A stretch of DNA of 64,000 nucleotides, taken from NCBI GenBank assembly GCA_013397935.1, contig VZRN01004398.1, positions 910,927-974,926 of the forward strand, in the 5' to 3' direction. Positions within the stretch are counted from its first letter, which is position 1. Each line of letters opens with the position of its first letter. The notes beneath the pieces were generated by a model that was not told the origin of the DNA, ran no database searches, and saw nothing but the letters and a program-made list of their open reading frames with translations. This DNA is from Dasyornis broadbenti. Taxonomy: Eukaryota; Chordata; Aves; Passeriformes; Dasyornithidae. This document shows positions 47,984-60,219 of this stretch, in pieces. A program made the translations under genes and the position numbers.

Positions 47984-50900
47984 TGGTGTGTGTTGGACCT
48001 CACAAGTAACAAGCTTCTTAATTGTGGTAAAGTGATACTGGTTAGCATGAGCTGCAGGTCTGGCCTCTGTCAATTAAATCAAGGAGTTATTAATAACTTG
48101 ACAACAAGTGTGATTTACAGGTGATCAGTCGGGATGGAGGTATGGCACAGAGCTTGGGAAAACTCTCCTTTTACACTGTTCTGCCAACCTCTGCAGTTAC
48201 TTTTTACTGGCCCTATGCCTGTGCAACGTGCCAAGGTCTCTCCCGAGCCAATGGAGAGAGGGCTCTGGATTATCTGTCCACTGGAGAGGCCCGTGGTTGT
48301 GAACCCCTGTCTAGCTGACTTGCACTACCGGAGTTCATATTGTCTCTAATTTAGCTATTGAGCAATGCCAGTGTGAGAAGACAGTGAGGAGGCATTTTTG
48401 CCTTTATTTTTTTAGGAAGATGTACAGCCATATCCTTAATTATTCTTCCAGAATTCTCACATGGGTTTGGTTCTCATCTCGATTTTGGTTAAAGAAATGA
48501 GGCCAAATGGAAATAAAATATCAGTCTACCTGACTTTACCAGCTGAAATGGTTTAGAACATCATTACTAGGCTCATTCCTGTCCCTTCCTCTCAATAAAA
48601 ATGCCATCTAAAAAAAGAACCTGAACGGGATATTTCCAGCGGAATATTACATTTCATAAGTATAGATTTTAACAGCCAATCTCAACCAAACAATGCACTA
48701 TGTGGCGCCAGAAATAATAAATCAGTGCAGTCCTCATGACTGAAATGGAGAACTGCCTCTCCTCTTGTAGCTCTTTGAAACTTTAATCTGAAATACGCCA
48801 CGAATCAAAGGACAACTTATTGGTACACAAGAATTCCCATGCTTAGTCAAATCTGATTTCCACAGAGTCTGGCACTTTGCTGCTTGTGGTGGCTAGAGCC
48901 AGATGCTGTAGGGAAAGGACCAAAACGAGTTGTTAGTGGAGGAATGTTTGCAGTAATGTGTCTGCAGAGAACACTTAATTTTGATAACTTTCATCATTTA
49001 TGAAGGACTTCAATGTACCTGATCTTAGCCATGTAGGAATGGCTGCCTGGTCCTGCAGGCTTCTTTTTCAGTGGAAAGAGACACAAGAGTGCCCCGGGGG
49101 TAATTCACCCCATTCTAAGGTGTATTAGGGCTTGTTATTGATTTGGTGAGAGACAACCTTTAATGGTGTCTAAACACAAGTGCCTAAACTTAGGCAGGAG
49201 GAATCCTAGTGACCTTTTTCTGCCTCTGAGGGTGGCACTGCTACCGTAGCATCCTGGAGGGACCCACTCACCTCCAGATAATTTCATCTTGCTGAGAGGG
49301 CTTTAAGTTTGCGAGGGGTCTATTTCTTACACAACAGCCGTCTTCTATAATTTGGTGCATGTCTGATAACTTCAAGGCACTTTGGCGCTTATCTCCAATT
49401 TAGTGCAATGGAAATGGTGACACAAAAGTTCTTTCTCACAAAGGTTTTGCAGAGTGGGAAATTTCCTTTTTGTGTCTGGTGCATCTGCCCTGCTCAGGAA
49501 ATAATTTTCTAAAGGAATTTTCCCTGGTATTTTATTTTTTAATCCCAGTCCAACCCTGGCTGTGTTGCTGGGGGAGCAGCAGGGATGGTTGGTCAGTTTG
49601 GTTTCAGAGCTTCTCTTGTAGATGTGTCATGGCTCAGTTAATCTGAAAGATTCATTTTTGTGCACTGAGGAAATAGAATTCACCTTTGCTATATATTATT
49701 CTGTGCTGCTTTTCAGCTGTTTCATAATTGTAGTAATTTGAAAGAAAAGATCATGATTTTTATGAGTACTTTAGGTGATTATCTCACCAAACCTAAACCA
49801 TTCATGCTCTTAGGTGGGAGTTGAATGTGAATCTGCCTGTTCCCTTCCTATTCTGGCTGAAATAGTGCAGACAGGGTACTCCAGGACAGGGTGTACACAG
49901 AGTGCATCTTATGTTTTAGTGCTGCTCTCACTTGGATTTCACAGCATTTACCTTTAGTCTGCTTATTTTGACCACTGAGCAGTGATTTAATTTTTTTCCA
50001 TAGTTGTCCACAATGTCTGCATTTTTTCTGATATACAGAATTTATTTGGGACTTGTTTATTTCAACTGTTTTTCAGTGTGCTGTGTTTGTCAGGCTGAAA
50101 TTTGCACTTTATGAAAGAGAGAGGTTGTTATTTTCTCCTGACTCACCTTCCTGTATAATTATCTGGTGCCAACATGCCCCAGGCTATGTGAGATCTCAAT
50201 ATTATCGTTATTAATAACACTCCCTCATCCCAAGCATGTGCAGCAACTGGCCAGCATAGGCAGGCAAGGCCAATCACGAAGGCAACAGGAGGACTCGATT
50301 ATACACGTGCTTAAGTGTTTGCAGGCACCTGACGCTTAGATTTTCACAAGCAATTAGTGCTGTTGTGTGCCTCAGCTTTGATGCCTCATTCGACACGTTT
50401 TAGAAGGGGCTGTTTATTGCCGAGCACCAGCTCTGCCCCTTTGGGATGTCTGGCTGGGCCATCAGGACTGGGGGAATTTTCTGGTTCAGTCAGCTCTTGG
50501 ATTAAGAGCTCTGGCTGGGAGCTTGCCAAATGGTGTGTGTCTGTAAATGCCGTGGATGGATTGAGGCTAAATGAATTATCCCTTACTCCTCCCTTTCCTT
50601 TCAGCAGAGACTCCATTCCCTTCTGTGTCTATATTAGATGAGATCTCCATTATGATCCCATTTGCTTTCATGGGACATAGTTGTCATTCAGCAGAAACCA
50701 GTGTGCTGACCTATTTTTCTCCCTCTCTAGACAACATATCTGCAGATATTTATCCCTATTTCAAGAATTAAATATATATTTTAAAAGCAGTTGTGGAAAT
50801 AAAGTACTGAATTTATTCTTTTCAGTTACAGTATAAAAATACCACCTAATCTGTCCTTACAAAACTCTGCTTGTTGGCCGGAAGACAGTAACTGTTCAGA

Positions 50901-53900
50901 AAAATTAATAAAATACCTTTTTTCTAAGTATATACCCTGCATGGATGTCTTAACAGTGGAATTTCTGTGATAGCATTGTCAGTTTTGATCAGGCTGGGGG
51001 CCTCAACAGTTTTGGGGTGGGCACATCCTTGTTCAGTTAAGGTGAGTTTTATACTTACGTAATTTTAAAAGTAAGAAATCTTGGGTTAAGCTTCAAATTG
51101 TAGAAGGATTAAATGACTTTTGAAGGCAGGTGTATTGGCTGTCTGCTGGGAAAGGCAGTTTAAAAGTGAGACCTGGGTTTGAATTACGTTTTGATCGAGA
51201 GCCAGTTTCAGGTGGTGGTGAATAGGATTTGAAAATGGGATGTGTACTGCTGGCTATACAGTCTGTGCAGCTGAAGCTAAAATAATAAAACCCAATATCA
51301 TGCAAATATTTCAGTGGGACTTTGAAACTCAAGCTGAGCTCAATTCTGTCATGAGGAGCTGGGGCTGTCTTGTGGCCCAAACAGAGAGAACCCATCAGGG
51401 AATTGTGTCAGGAGCATAACGAGCTCTGCTTGATTCTGGATTAAGTTTGTCTGGTGGTTAACATGTCAGGCGTTTTGGCAATGATGAATCCTGTTCCTTT
51501 TCTCCAGTCTCTCTCTTTAGGGCAGATTTCAACAAAAAGTGAGTTCCTTGTATGAGCTGAACTCTCTAGAAGACTTAAGGGCCTGTGGTTCAGATGCAGC
51601 TCTCCCAGCAGGGCCCAACAGATGTTCTGAAGTGCTTCTGAGCTACAAAGAAGTGCTGCTGTTTTGAACTCCTGCAAACAGTCAACAGATTCACATGGGA
51701 AATTAAATGAGCGTAATTTTGTGGAGAGATACTGAATGTGGCTGCTAAACGAGCACCACCAAAATGAAACACAACCAGCAAGGGCTGTTTGCTGGACCAG
51801 CTGGGGAGGGACAATAAATGACAACTGAAGGATGTGACAACTTGTAAATTGGCTCCTCTGATTGCTTAAAACCTTCACTTTAGAAAAGACTTGGCATTTC
51901 GTGAGAATTGGCAAGGAAGCCTTTGGGGTGTAGGGAGCCTGGAGAAAGCCCCGGGGAGAAGGGATTTGGAAGGCTGGTGGAGGAGCAGCAGGAACCAGGG
52001 AAATGTAAAGTACGAGACAGCCAGAGAGGGTGGGAAGACCTGAAGCATGTTGGGGAAAGGGGCCTGTGAGAAAAATTGGGGATGATATCCAGGAGCATGG
52101 CTGTGGCTCCATGACATGGCATCTCTGAGGGCCCCATCTACTCTATGTATAAATCCCAGCATGTCCTTTAATATTCCTTGCTGTGGAAGAATGGCAAGTG
52201 GTTCCTACTGCATGAAATTGCCAGGATTTTTGTGGCATTTTTGTGATGTCCTGGGAAGTGGAGGCTGTCTCCAAGTTTGCCTCTGCTTCTGCCTCTGCTC
52301 AGTTTTGAATCTTGTCTTCGTCTACAGTATCCAATTAGTGTTTTGAAGTGTGTATGGGGCAAGAAACCAAATAATCTTTCAACTGTTGATAAATGGTTTA
52401 TTTGAATGGAAATCACTGCTTACAAAGATTTTCATTTGTAATGCCTGTCAGAAAAAATAATCAAGTTGTATCTGAACCACTCAAGCAATACTGAAATGAC
52501 TCGTCACCTGTCATGTAACCTGTAAATGAGACTTTTATCCTCTTAATATTTTTGATGTTTTTAATACAAATTTGCAAAAGAGCTTCTGGGGAAAAGTGAA
52601 GTCCTGTAACTTACAACATATTGACATGAAAACAGCTTTGAGGGCAATTTGGATTTCATTTTTGGCTGCTTTTGGGTCAAGCCCATTTTCTGGGAAGGAA
52701 AAGTCAACATCTGAGCTAAGGCAACAAAGCTTGATACTAATTCTGCTACTGAAGCTTCAACCCCAATCTTTTATCCCCCTGGGTAACTATTATATAACCC
52801 ACAATTTTTTTTCAGTGTCGATCTCTGACTTTTGTCAGTGACTGGGAGAGGAGTGATGTGTCTGCAGTGCACAGAGTTTTCCCTGGAAACAGGGGAAAGA
52901 TTGCCTAACCTGTGTGATATGGGCTCCTTTCCATTCTTATGTCCTAGGTGAATGTGAGAATTCTGTGTTGGGAATAACCACCCACTTGACCATCTGGTTT
53001 ATGTTTGGTCCTGTCGATAAGGAGGAGAATGTTTTGGAAGGATCTTGGGGGAATCCTGTTCCTCATGTAAACTAAACCCCACCTGGAACACGCCGAGGGC
53101 TGCAGGCGCTTCCTGCTGCCCCTGCATGGCCTCACTGGGCAGAAGCAATGTGGCCCCTTGACCATGGAGGAGCTCAGTCTGTGCTGACCCAGCAGCCGTC
53201 CTAGGATGGGCTGTGTCATAGCAAGGAGCTCTTTAATCGATAATGAAAACCACATTCCTATGATTGTATAATACATGGACACAGCTTTGTAACATCATTT
53301 TGCTGAATGTGATACAAATTGGATGCAGAGGCTTAGCCTCTTTGGCAACAGCTTTTTGGGGATTATTGTTTTTATTTGTAATATAATTTTGGTTGACTCC
53401 CTCATCTGAAGTCCTTGTATTTACCTTGGGATTGCATTGGGATTAACCCCCTTAAAGCCCTGTGTACCCTGACCCTGCTTGGTACCCAGGTGGTTGCACA
53501 GCTCATGGGCAGGCTGAGTTGTGGTTCAGTAGTTTTCACATGTGGGTGGATAACAAAAATATTCACAGCTCCAGCTGTTATAAATGCCACAAACCCTTGC
53601 TCTTCAGAGCATGAAGAAACCATTGGTTGATTAGGATTAGGAAGGAGAGTATAGTACAGGCCTTTTTGCACCCTTTCCAGAATTAAATACCAATGGCCAG
53701 AAAGCAAAAAGTGGAAAGCTGATCCATCTGGGACCTGACAGACTGCATGGATGGGCAGTGGATCTGCAGAGGACTTGCTCTGCTAAGAGCAGATCCACCG
53801 CTGCTCCCTGTTCATAGGGAGAGCAGAGACACAACACCTTGTCCAAAGCAGCAGCAGCTTTCCCCTTAGTGCTGCCATGGAGGAAAATGGGATCTCACAG

Positions 53901-54584
53901 CTGGTGCTAGGGCTCTGGTGTTCTGATGTTGAATTGCTTTGATGCTGCTTTTTAGAATGAAAAGTTTAATTCTTTCTTTGCCTTCTATGAACTGACTTTT
54001 CTTGCTGGTGTCCTCAATCCAAATGGGACTGTACAAACCCAGCTGTGAGAGATAGGTCAGCTGAGAGATTTTATAAGGGGCAGTGAACTTGAATTAAAAA
54101 ATGTAACTCATACTTGAGCAGGGAAGTTGAGAAAGGAACACACTTGATTGCAACAAGAATCAATTTCCTCTACTTGCATTTCTGGCTATTTTTCTATCCT
54201 CAGGTGATTACAGGTACTGTATTTAGGGTTTAACTGGGAATTTTCTCACCCAGTACTGAAGCCGACTGAGATGTGCAACCTTCCCACCCTAACATAATCA
54301 CCACTGGGTTTTTCCAAGGTGGTTTAACTGACTTCTCATTTCACTGTCATCCTGTTTGAAGTGCAACAAAATATTTGTTTCTTGAACTGTACTGAAGTGT
54401 GCAGTTGAGCTTTTTATTCCTCAGCTGAAGATGTGACTTCATTTTGGCTCTTTTTAGGCTTGAACAGTTCTTAACTTCACACCAAAGGCAACAGAAGGGC
54501 AAAGCTGGTGTTTGCCTTCCACTGATAGTGATACTTTAGGTCAGCTTTTCCTTGCAGATCTCAAAAATTAAATGCTGTTGATTC

Positions 54585-54735
54585 TATTTCACAAGTGCTT
54601 GGTATGGGCATAGAGAGGTTCTTTGCAGAGGATCACGAAACCAAGAGGGAATTGTTAGGGTGGGGAAGAGGCTTCCCACATCCTAATCCTCTATCCACGG
54701 GGCCACACAGCTCGGACTGCAGGTATTCAGTCTCC
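54585..54735 (+). repeat. MIR/L2-type ancient repeat remnant
   Basis: The order 'gcatagagaggttctttgc', 'agaggatcacgaaacc', and then 'tcctaatcctctatccacg' with 'gggccacacagc' matches the old amniote pattern 'gcacagagaggttaagtgacttgc...ggtcac...ctagtcctgtgctctatccactaggccacactgc'. The two ends together make this more convincing than the other MIR-like traces in the window. Confidence 0.5.
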
Positions 54736-55252
54736 TGTGAGCCTGTTGTGTCTGAGGGGTGCAAATAATTTCGCCTCTGCTTGTACCAAGTTAACTCTGG
54801 TAGATCTGCCAAAGCCAGTAAACCTGCTGGATTGGAACAGCCTGAAATGGAGAAAGATCTGAGGATAAAACTTTCAAAAAGTCTAGGACCCCTGTGGGCC
54901 TGAGCTCCTTGATAGTATCCTAAACTCAGTTTCAGCAGCCCAGCAGGTTGGAGGATACTGGCTGAATGACCTTGGGGAAACTTGTTTCATCATTCTTGGT
55001 CTCTGGAACTATTGAAGTGAAAGCTCTTTCAAAGAAAAAGAAATGATCAGCAAGGGCCCAAAATGAACAGTGATAAAGATTGGTGTTTTTTCTAGTAAAA
55101 AGCCTTCTCAGAGGCACTTGTGAAAAAGAGGGTGGGCTTAGCTGACCTCCTGTGGAGCAGCCTGGTACAGTGTGACGATGTTATGCAGACCTTCCTCTTG
55201 GTACAGATACATGCACACACATGTGCCCCTGAACACATGGTCACATGCTACA

Positions 55253-55392
55253 CAGAATTATAGAACGGTCTGAGCTGGAAGGGACCTTAAAAATCATCCA
55301 GTTCCAACCCCCCTGCCATGGACAGGGTTGCTAGAACAGGTTGCTCAGAGGTCCATCCAGCCCTGGCCTCGAACACTTCTAGGGATGTGTCT
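55253..55392 (-). mobile_element. CR1 LINE, 3' end
   Basis: The plus strand reads 'cagaattatagaacggtctg', 'agctggaagggaccttaaa', 'aatcatccagttccaaccc', 'ctgccatggacagggttgc', 'agaacaggttgctcagagg', 'tccatccagccctggcctc' and 'gaacacttctagggatgtg'. This is the reverse complement of a CR1 3' region, including the start of the terminal repeat. Confidence 0.92.
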
Positions 55393-55430
55393 AATAGACT
55401 GTGGATGTGTGTCCAGACACCTGCATGTGT

Positions 55431-55480
55431 GAGGCACAGCTATAAAAGCTGCAAAACTGCTGCTTTTATAGCTGTGCTTC
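55431..55480. other. Near-perfect 50-nt hairpin with mirrored TATAAAAG boxes
   Basis: GCACAGCTATAAAAGC (55434-55449) and GCTTTTATAGCTGTGC (55462-55477) are exact 16-bp reverse complements. The stem extends outward by three more pairs (one G-U) to 55431/55480. Inside, after one T-T mismatch, GCA pairs with TGC around an AAAC loop. A TATAAAAG box lies on each strand at mirrored positions. It sits between a CR1 3' end and a CR1 coding fragment but is not part of the CR1 consensus I know. It may be a fold-back element, a small-RNA hairpin, or a chance palindromic duplication. Confidence 0.6.
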
Positions 55481-55839
55481 TTTCCAGGGAGGATGGAGGG
55501 ATGTGAGAGAAGCAATTTGTTGGGGAATAGAGAAGTGGTAAGAAGCAGACAGTGTTTATATGAAAGTCAGGTGGCTTGAATATGAAATTTTATCCTTCAG
55601 GGAAAGCTCTGGATGGGCAAGAAAGAAGCAGGATTGCCACAGAGCATAATTCCACTGCAGGTCCAGAAAGCCTAGCTGAGCACTGATGGTATAATATCAG
55701 TTGCAGGTGAGTAGACTCCCTTTTGTAATTATGTAAATTAGTGAGATTGCTCATCTCTTGTTCAGTGACTTCAGCAAGAAGTTACATCTGATCTCTCTAG
55801 TCTTTGCATGGACCTTGAAGACCACAGATTCTTAAAATC

Positions 55840-56020
55840 AGCCACCAGCTGGATTTAAGTCCACTCACCACCACTCTTTGGGCCCAGCCAGACAGTTTTT
55901 AACCCAGTGAGGAGCACCCGTCCACCCCATGAGCCACCAGGTTCTCCAGGAATGTGTGGGAAACGGTGTCAGAGGCTTTACTCAGGTCTAGGTAGACACA
56001 TCCACTGCTTTTCTGTCTCA
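55840..56020 (-). pseudogene. CR1 LINE reverse-transcriptase fragment
   Basis: Reverse complement translation gives pieces of the CR1 reverse transcriptase. These include a degraded version of the 'DLSKAFDTVSH' block (here reading DLSKASDTVSH), followed by a 'LENLVAHGVDGCS'-type stretch and 'GWAQRVVVSGLKSSW' after an in-frame stop. It is therefore a broken coding fragment. Same orientation as the CR1 3' end at 55253-55392. In an intact CR1 these two parts lie more than a kilobase apart, so either an internal deletion or two separate insertions produced the present spacing of about 450 bp. Confidence 0.85.
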
Positions 56021-56317
56021 TTTTGTAGCAACAAAGTGATGACATCAGCCTTACATTACTCAAAGTTTTGAGCTGAAGGTGAAGGTAGGGATATGAATAA
56101 TCTTATCTTTGTTTCTCAGCTGTCTTCTCAGTTTTGCTGACCTATTTATCCTCAGACCACCCTTTTCTCCACTTTACTTGCAGTAAAAGATGGTTAGGAT
56201 AGATTTTAAATTTTGGTGTCTTTTAAAAAGAGAATTCACAGATGTTGCAGTCATTTGTTTCTTGGATTTGAGATGGTCTATGTACATCTCTCTGCACAGC
56301 ACCCAGGCTCCAGCTTC

Positions 56318-56330
56318 CACACACACACAC
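56318..56330 (+). repeat. (CA)n microsatellite, short
   Basis: Six and a half perfect CA units. A short array, probably of low polymorphism. Confidence 0.9.
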
Positions 56331-58118
56331 ATAGAACAGAGTCAGCAAGCAGCTGTTTGAAATACAACCACAGTAACAGCAGCAACATTGTCAATGCCAA
56401 CAGGAGTTGTGGTCCCAAGCAAACTCAATTTATGCAACTGATCTTGAATTCACTCATAAAAAAAGTCTGAGTTTTGCAAAGCTAAGTTACCACATGAGGC
56501 CAAGAGAGGGCTCCATCGAACTATGTTTCCTTTACTCTGAATTAAGGGATTTGGGACGATCACAAGGGAGTAGGAAGAATGAGAGAGAGGAAACGTGAAA
56601 AGTGCAAAGGCAGGCATGCTAGAAAAGGAAAGAGGGGAAAAAAAGAAAATCTCTGATAATTTCTAGTGTTCTGTCTTTATTTTCAATAAGACTGTACAAA
56701 ACAAAACCATGCACATAAATAAATGTATAAGTGCACATGAACAAGGAGCAAAAATATAGTGGGAGGAGGAAGAACATGTGGCTGGTGCCCTGGGAAAACA
56801 ACTTTCCTGATCGAAAATAATGAAAAAGTCAAGGAATATTCTGGACAAGGGCAGGAAATTCAGCAATGTCACATACCTGGCAAATCTATGTTTTTTCACA
56901 AAGCTAAATCTTTCTGTCAAGCAAAATATATAATCCACCTTTCATTAGTTATAGCCACATTTTCATTTAAATTGGTAAGAAAGTACTTACATTACTGTGG
57001 GTTGCAGAAGAAAATTTACATGCCTAACTTCCTAAGATTTTTGTTAAAAATAATCTCGGCTCAGAGCCTCCTTATTTTCTGAAGCTGAAGGACTATGAGG
57101 TGTCTGTGTGTATGGGACTGTTGGCTGTCCTGTGTTGCTTTAGAATATCTCTCTCTTTGCATAGTACAATTGAAAATATCTGATACTGTGAGACAAAACC
57201 CACTTGGACCTTGGAGAAAATTCTTCTATGCCTGTCTTTTCCCTTCTCAGAACCACCTTCAAGATGACAGCACTTGACTTTCACAAGATTTTTAACCATT
57301 CACACTTTGGTACAACTTTAAAGCATTTCACACAAGTGTTTCACTTATAATAATTATGAAATACATTGTTACATTTTGGGACACTTGTTCAACATGAAGA
57401 ACTCATGGCAGAACATGTCACAGCAAGGACTGCAGGTTGCTGGTAGTAAAAAAAAAAGAAAGCTAGAGGGATCTAAAAGGCAGCAGGCATTCAAGCTGCT
57501 GACTGATAAGCAAAAATTGCTATGGGGGAATAAAGAACGAAAGTCTTAGAGGAAAGATAGTCTGGATACCTTCAGGATCTCAGATTTGGTTTAAAAGGTC
57601 ATACAAACCCCGTGTAGGTATTTCAGGAGATGCTAGATACCACTGAAGCACAGGGCATGAAAGATTTCCTTGGCAAGAGCACCACTGGTTTTCTTTTTGC
57701 CATTTTAAATTTCTACTTCTATGACTGAGAGGTGCCATTTAAGATCTTGATGGCCCTAGAAGGTGGCAATTCCAGCTTCACTGAGGTGCAGTCCAGCCTA
57801 CTCTTAAAAGAATAACCTTTATATGCCAGTAAATGAAGCCTGTCTCTAATTGGCCTGTTGAGAATTAATCACTGGAAAAACAATACAAGTCGTAAGTGCA
57901 ACAAGCTTTCTGAACAGTATTACCCTGATAATCCAGCCCCAGTCTGGGTAAGAACACTGACCAGGGATTTTAAAAGTCTTTTATAAACCTTCTTTGACAG
58001 TTGCAGTTTCATGAGCCCTTTGATCCAAGCATCAAAAATAGAAGTAGATACATCCTGCTGAAATGCCAGTCATAAACTGAAAGAATGGTCTGCTAAACCT
58101 CCACAAATGTCTTGCTGC

Positions 58119-58200
58119 GTTTTTTTTTGTTTTTTGGGTTTTTTTGAGGGGGGTGGTTTTTTGCGGGGGGGTGGTTTGGGTTTTTTTGGGGATTTTTTTT
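58119..58200 (+). repeat. G/T-rich low-complexity tract, quadruplex-prone
   Basis: Alternating T and G runs. G runs of at least three lie at 58136-58138, 58148-58153, 58165-58171, 58178-58180 and 58188-58191, with loops of 9, 11, 6 and 7. The complementary strand is C/A-only apart from a few bases. Strong strand asymmetry. Confidence 0.8.
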
Positions 58201-60097
58201 GCCAATTTTAGACCAAGTAACATGAAACTCTAATCTCATCTAGTATTTCCACTGTGAAGGAGGAAGTACTCTGGAGACGTCTTTTATGTATTGGGCAAAA
58301 CATTTTTCCAGGTCTCTGAGGTTTGTGCTGCCCTCGTGCAATACAGGACGCCTGAGTGTAATATCAGCTTCTTCACAACACCAGTTTAGCCTCTAAGACA
58401 GCACAAGCAGAGCAGCTCTGTGCAAGAGGAGTTCATTTTCCCATGTGCTGCCAGCCTTGGCACTGTTAGCAAAAGAGGCCAACAAGAGTCCCAGGCAAAA
58501 AGGTTTATTAACTACTGACGTGGACTTTACTTTTTCACGTATACACATTGGATAATGTAAAGACAGTGTTGTAAAAGTTGCTTTATCATATTGACTTCCC
58601 GTGTATGCATCACTGCTCTTTTTCCCTTCTTTCTCTGTCTGAAAATCAATTCCCTGCTGTCTTCTGAGCACACTTATTAAGGATTGCGCCATTTGCTCTA
58701 TGCCAGACAGTGAAGGTGGAGCTAACACCTTAAAAGACTGCAGTAGAGCAAAATTCATTACCTGTTTCTGTAAGTTCTGAGCTGATCTATGAAGTGTGGT
58801 GGTTGTCAGGGGTGAGCCCTTTCCTGGAAGAGCTGGTCTTTGTAGTAGGTCTGGGAACTGGTCTGTAACTGGTCTGTTAGCAGCAATCTGAGATTTTCAG
58901 CTCCCTGCACAGCTTGCTGTTGCTACCCTGGTGTGGGCTCTTTTGTGTTTCTGAGCAGGATGTTTCTGTTCGATGATTTGTTGAGCCCACTGAACATTTG
59001 CCCGTTTGGCACAGTGTTTGAATGTGGTACAATGACAGTGGTGAAGGAACCTGCTGGGCTCTGGGTAAAGCCACGCCTGCTCCTGCTGAGGGCTTGATTG
59101 CTCAGGGTTGATTACGGGAAAGAGGCGCAGGTTGGATATGGGCAGGTTGGCTCTGCTGCAGCTGGGGGATCTCGTGTGCAGGGATGATGACACCAGCATA
59201 AGGAGCCCTCCATTCCTCACCTCTCCCCTCTATCCTCGTTTCTTCCTTTGAGAGCTTTAGCAGCTCATATGCCCAAGGAACAGATCCCACCAGGATATGA
59301 AGTTTCTTACCTGGTTTGCAGTGAGAGCTGTCTCATGAAAGCTCTCCATGTCTCTGCTTATTCCATATCAGTGGCTCAGTCCACATTTCATTTGTTAATG
59401 CAGAGTTTGATGGTCCTGGTTCCTCATTAAGGAGCATGACAGGTCTGGTTGTCTTTGTCTTGTTCTCTCTTTTACTGAAGGACTCCTGGAGGATCCTGAG
59501 GGATCCCAGGGTTGTGAGTCTACTCACAATCCAATGCTGCTGCTGGTAATTGATGTGTAATGTCAGGGCCAGGAAACATTGGCTTCTCTCTACTTCTTTT
59601 TATTTCTCTCTCCATTTTTTCCCTTGGATTTTCTTTCAGATGGCAGTAGCACGTGTGAGGACACTTGTGCTGCCACTTTCTATGCCATCACAGGGATCAG
59701 CCAAAGAACACTATGGTTATGCTCCCATCATTTCCAAACTTTGAATTTTCTCAAGCCCAGAAAACTCTTAAAATGCTGCTTGAGCAAACCTGCTGCTGTG
59801 TGTAGCAAACCCTGGGATCTCTCACACTATTGCACCTTCACAGCCTTGACCAGTCCTGAGTGAAGGTGCCGGGTGCTGGGAAGTTTGAGCATCTCTTGGA
59901 CCATTCACGTGCTGGGGGAGATGGCTCTGTAGTTTCCATGCCACAAAGGAGTTAAGCTGGTGTTTGTCTAAGACAAGGCATACATGAAGGGACACTGCCT
60001 TTGTATATAAGCAGGGATGTGACTTGTGATTTGCAAACTTTATTTTCATGTTAGCAATGGCACCAAAATGCAAGAAAATCCGTTTTTGTGGTGTTTG

Positions 60098-60107
60098 TTT
60101 TTTTTTT
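60098..60107. repeat. Poly-T run (T10)
   Basis: Ten T residues, followed by ctttttctg. Part of a T-rich then A-rich neighbourhood that ends at 60219. Confidence 0.85.
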
Positions 60108-60142
60108 CTTTTTCTGTCTGAATCTCACTGGGTTTTTATTAC

Positions 60143-60161
60143 AAAAAAAAAAAAAAAAAAA
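60143..60161 (+). repeat. Poly-A run (A19)
   Basis: Nineteen consecutive A residues, 40 bp from a second run of 18. The intervening sequence shows no tandem relation. Confidence 0.9.
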
Positions 60162-60201
60162 TACTTGCCAAACACAACTCCTGGCTAAACATTCTGCTTT
60201 T

Positions 60202-60219
60202 AAAAAAAAAAAAAAAAAA
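60202..60219 (+). repeat. Poly-A run (A18)
   Basis: Eighteen consecutive A residues preceded by TTTT. Together with 60143-60161 it forms a twin A-tract. Neither is preceded by a recognisable retro-inserted body. Confidence 0.9.

Larger units (their letters stand above)
47788..55252. other. Mostly AT-rich unique DNA, no gene recognised
   Basis: No gene is recognised. The part 48340-49500 is complex, AT-rich and free of repeat signatures, as conserved non-coding DNA often is. A tight quadruplex motif lies at 47967-47983, and an old SINE/LINE remnant at 54585-54735. The 223-codon minus-strand frame at 51441-52112 shows no domain, and nothing in it suggests a protein family. Confidence 0.55.

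Noticed and set aside
51441..52112. 223-codon open frame on the minus strand
   Set aside because: No recognisable domain or repeat pattern, and composition resembles translated non-coding DNA. Frames of this size are expected a few times by chance in 64 kb.
55705..55712. Strong splice-donor word GCAG|GTGAGTAG near 55.7 kb
   Set aside because: The interval back to the nearest good acceptor has stops in all three frames, and no coding context exists.
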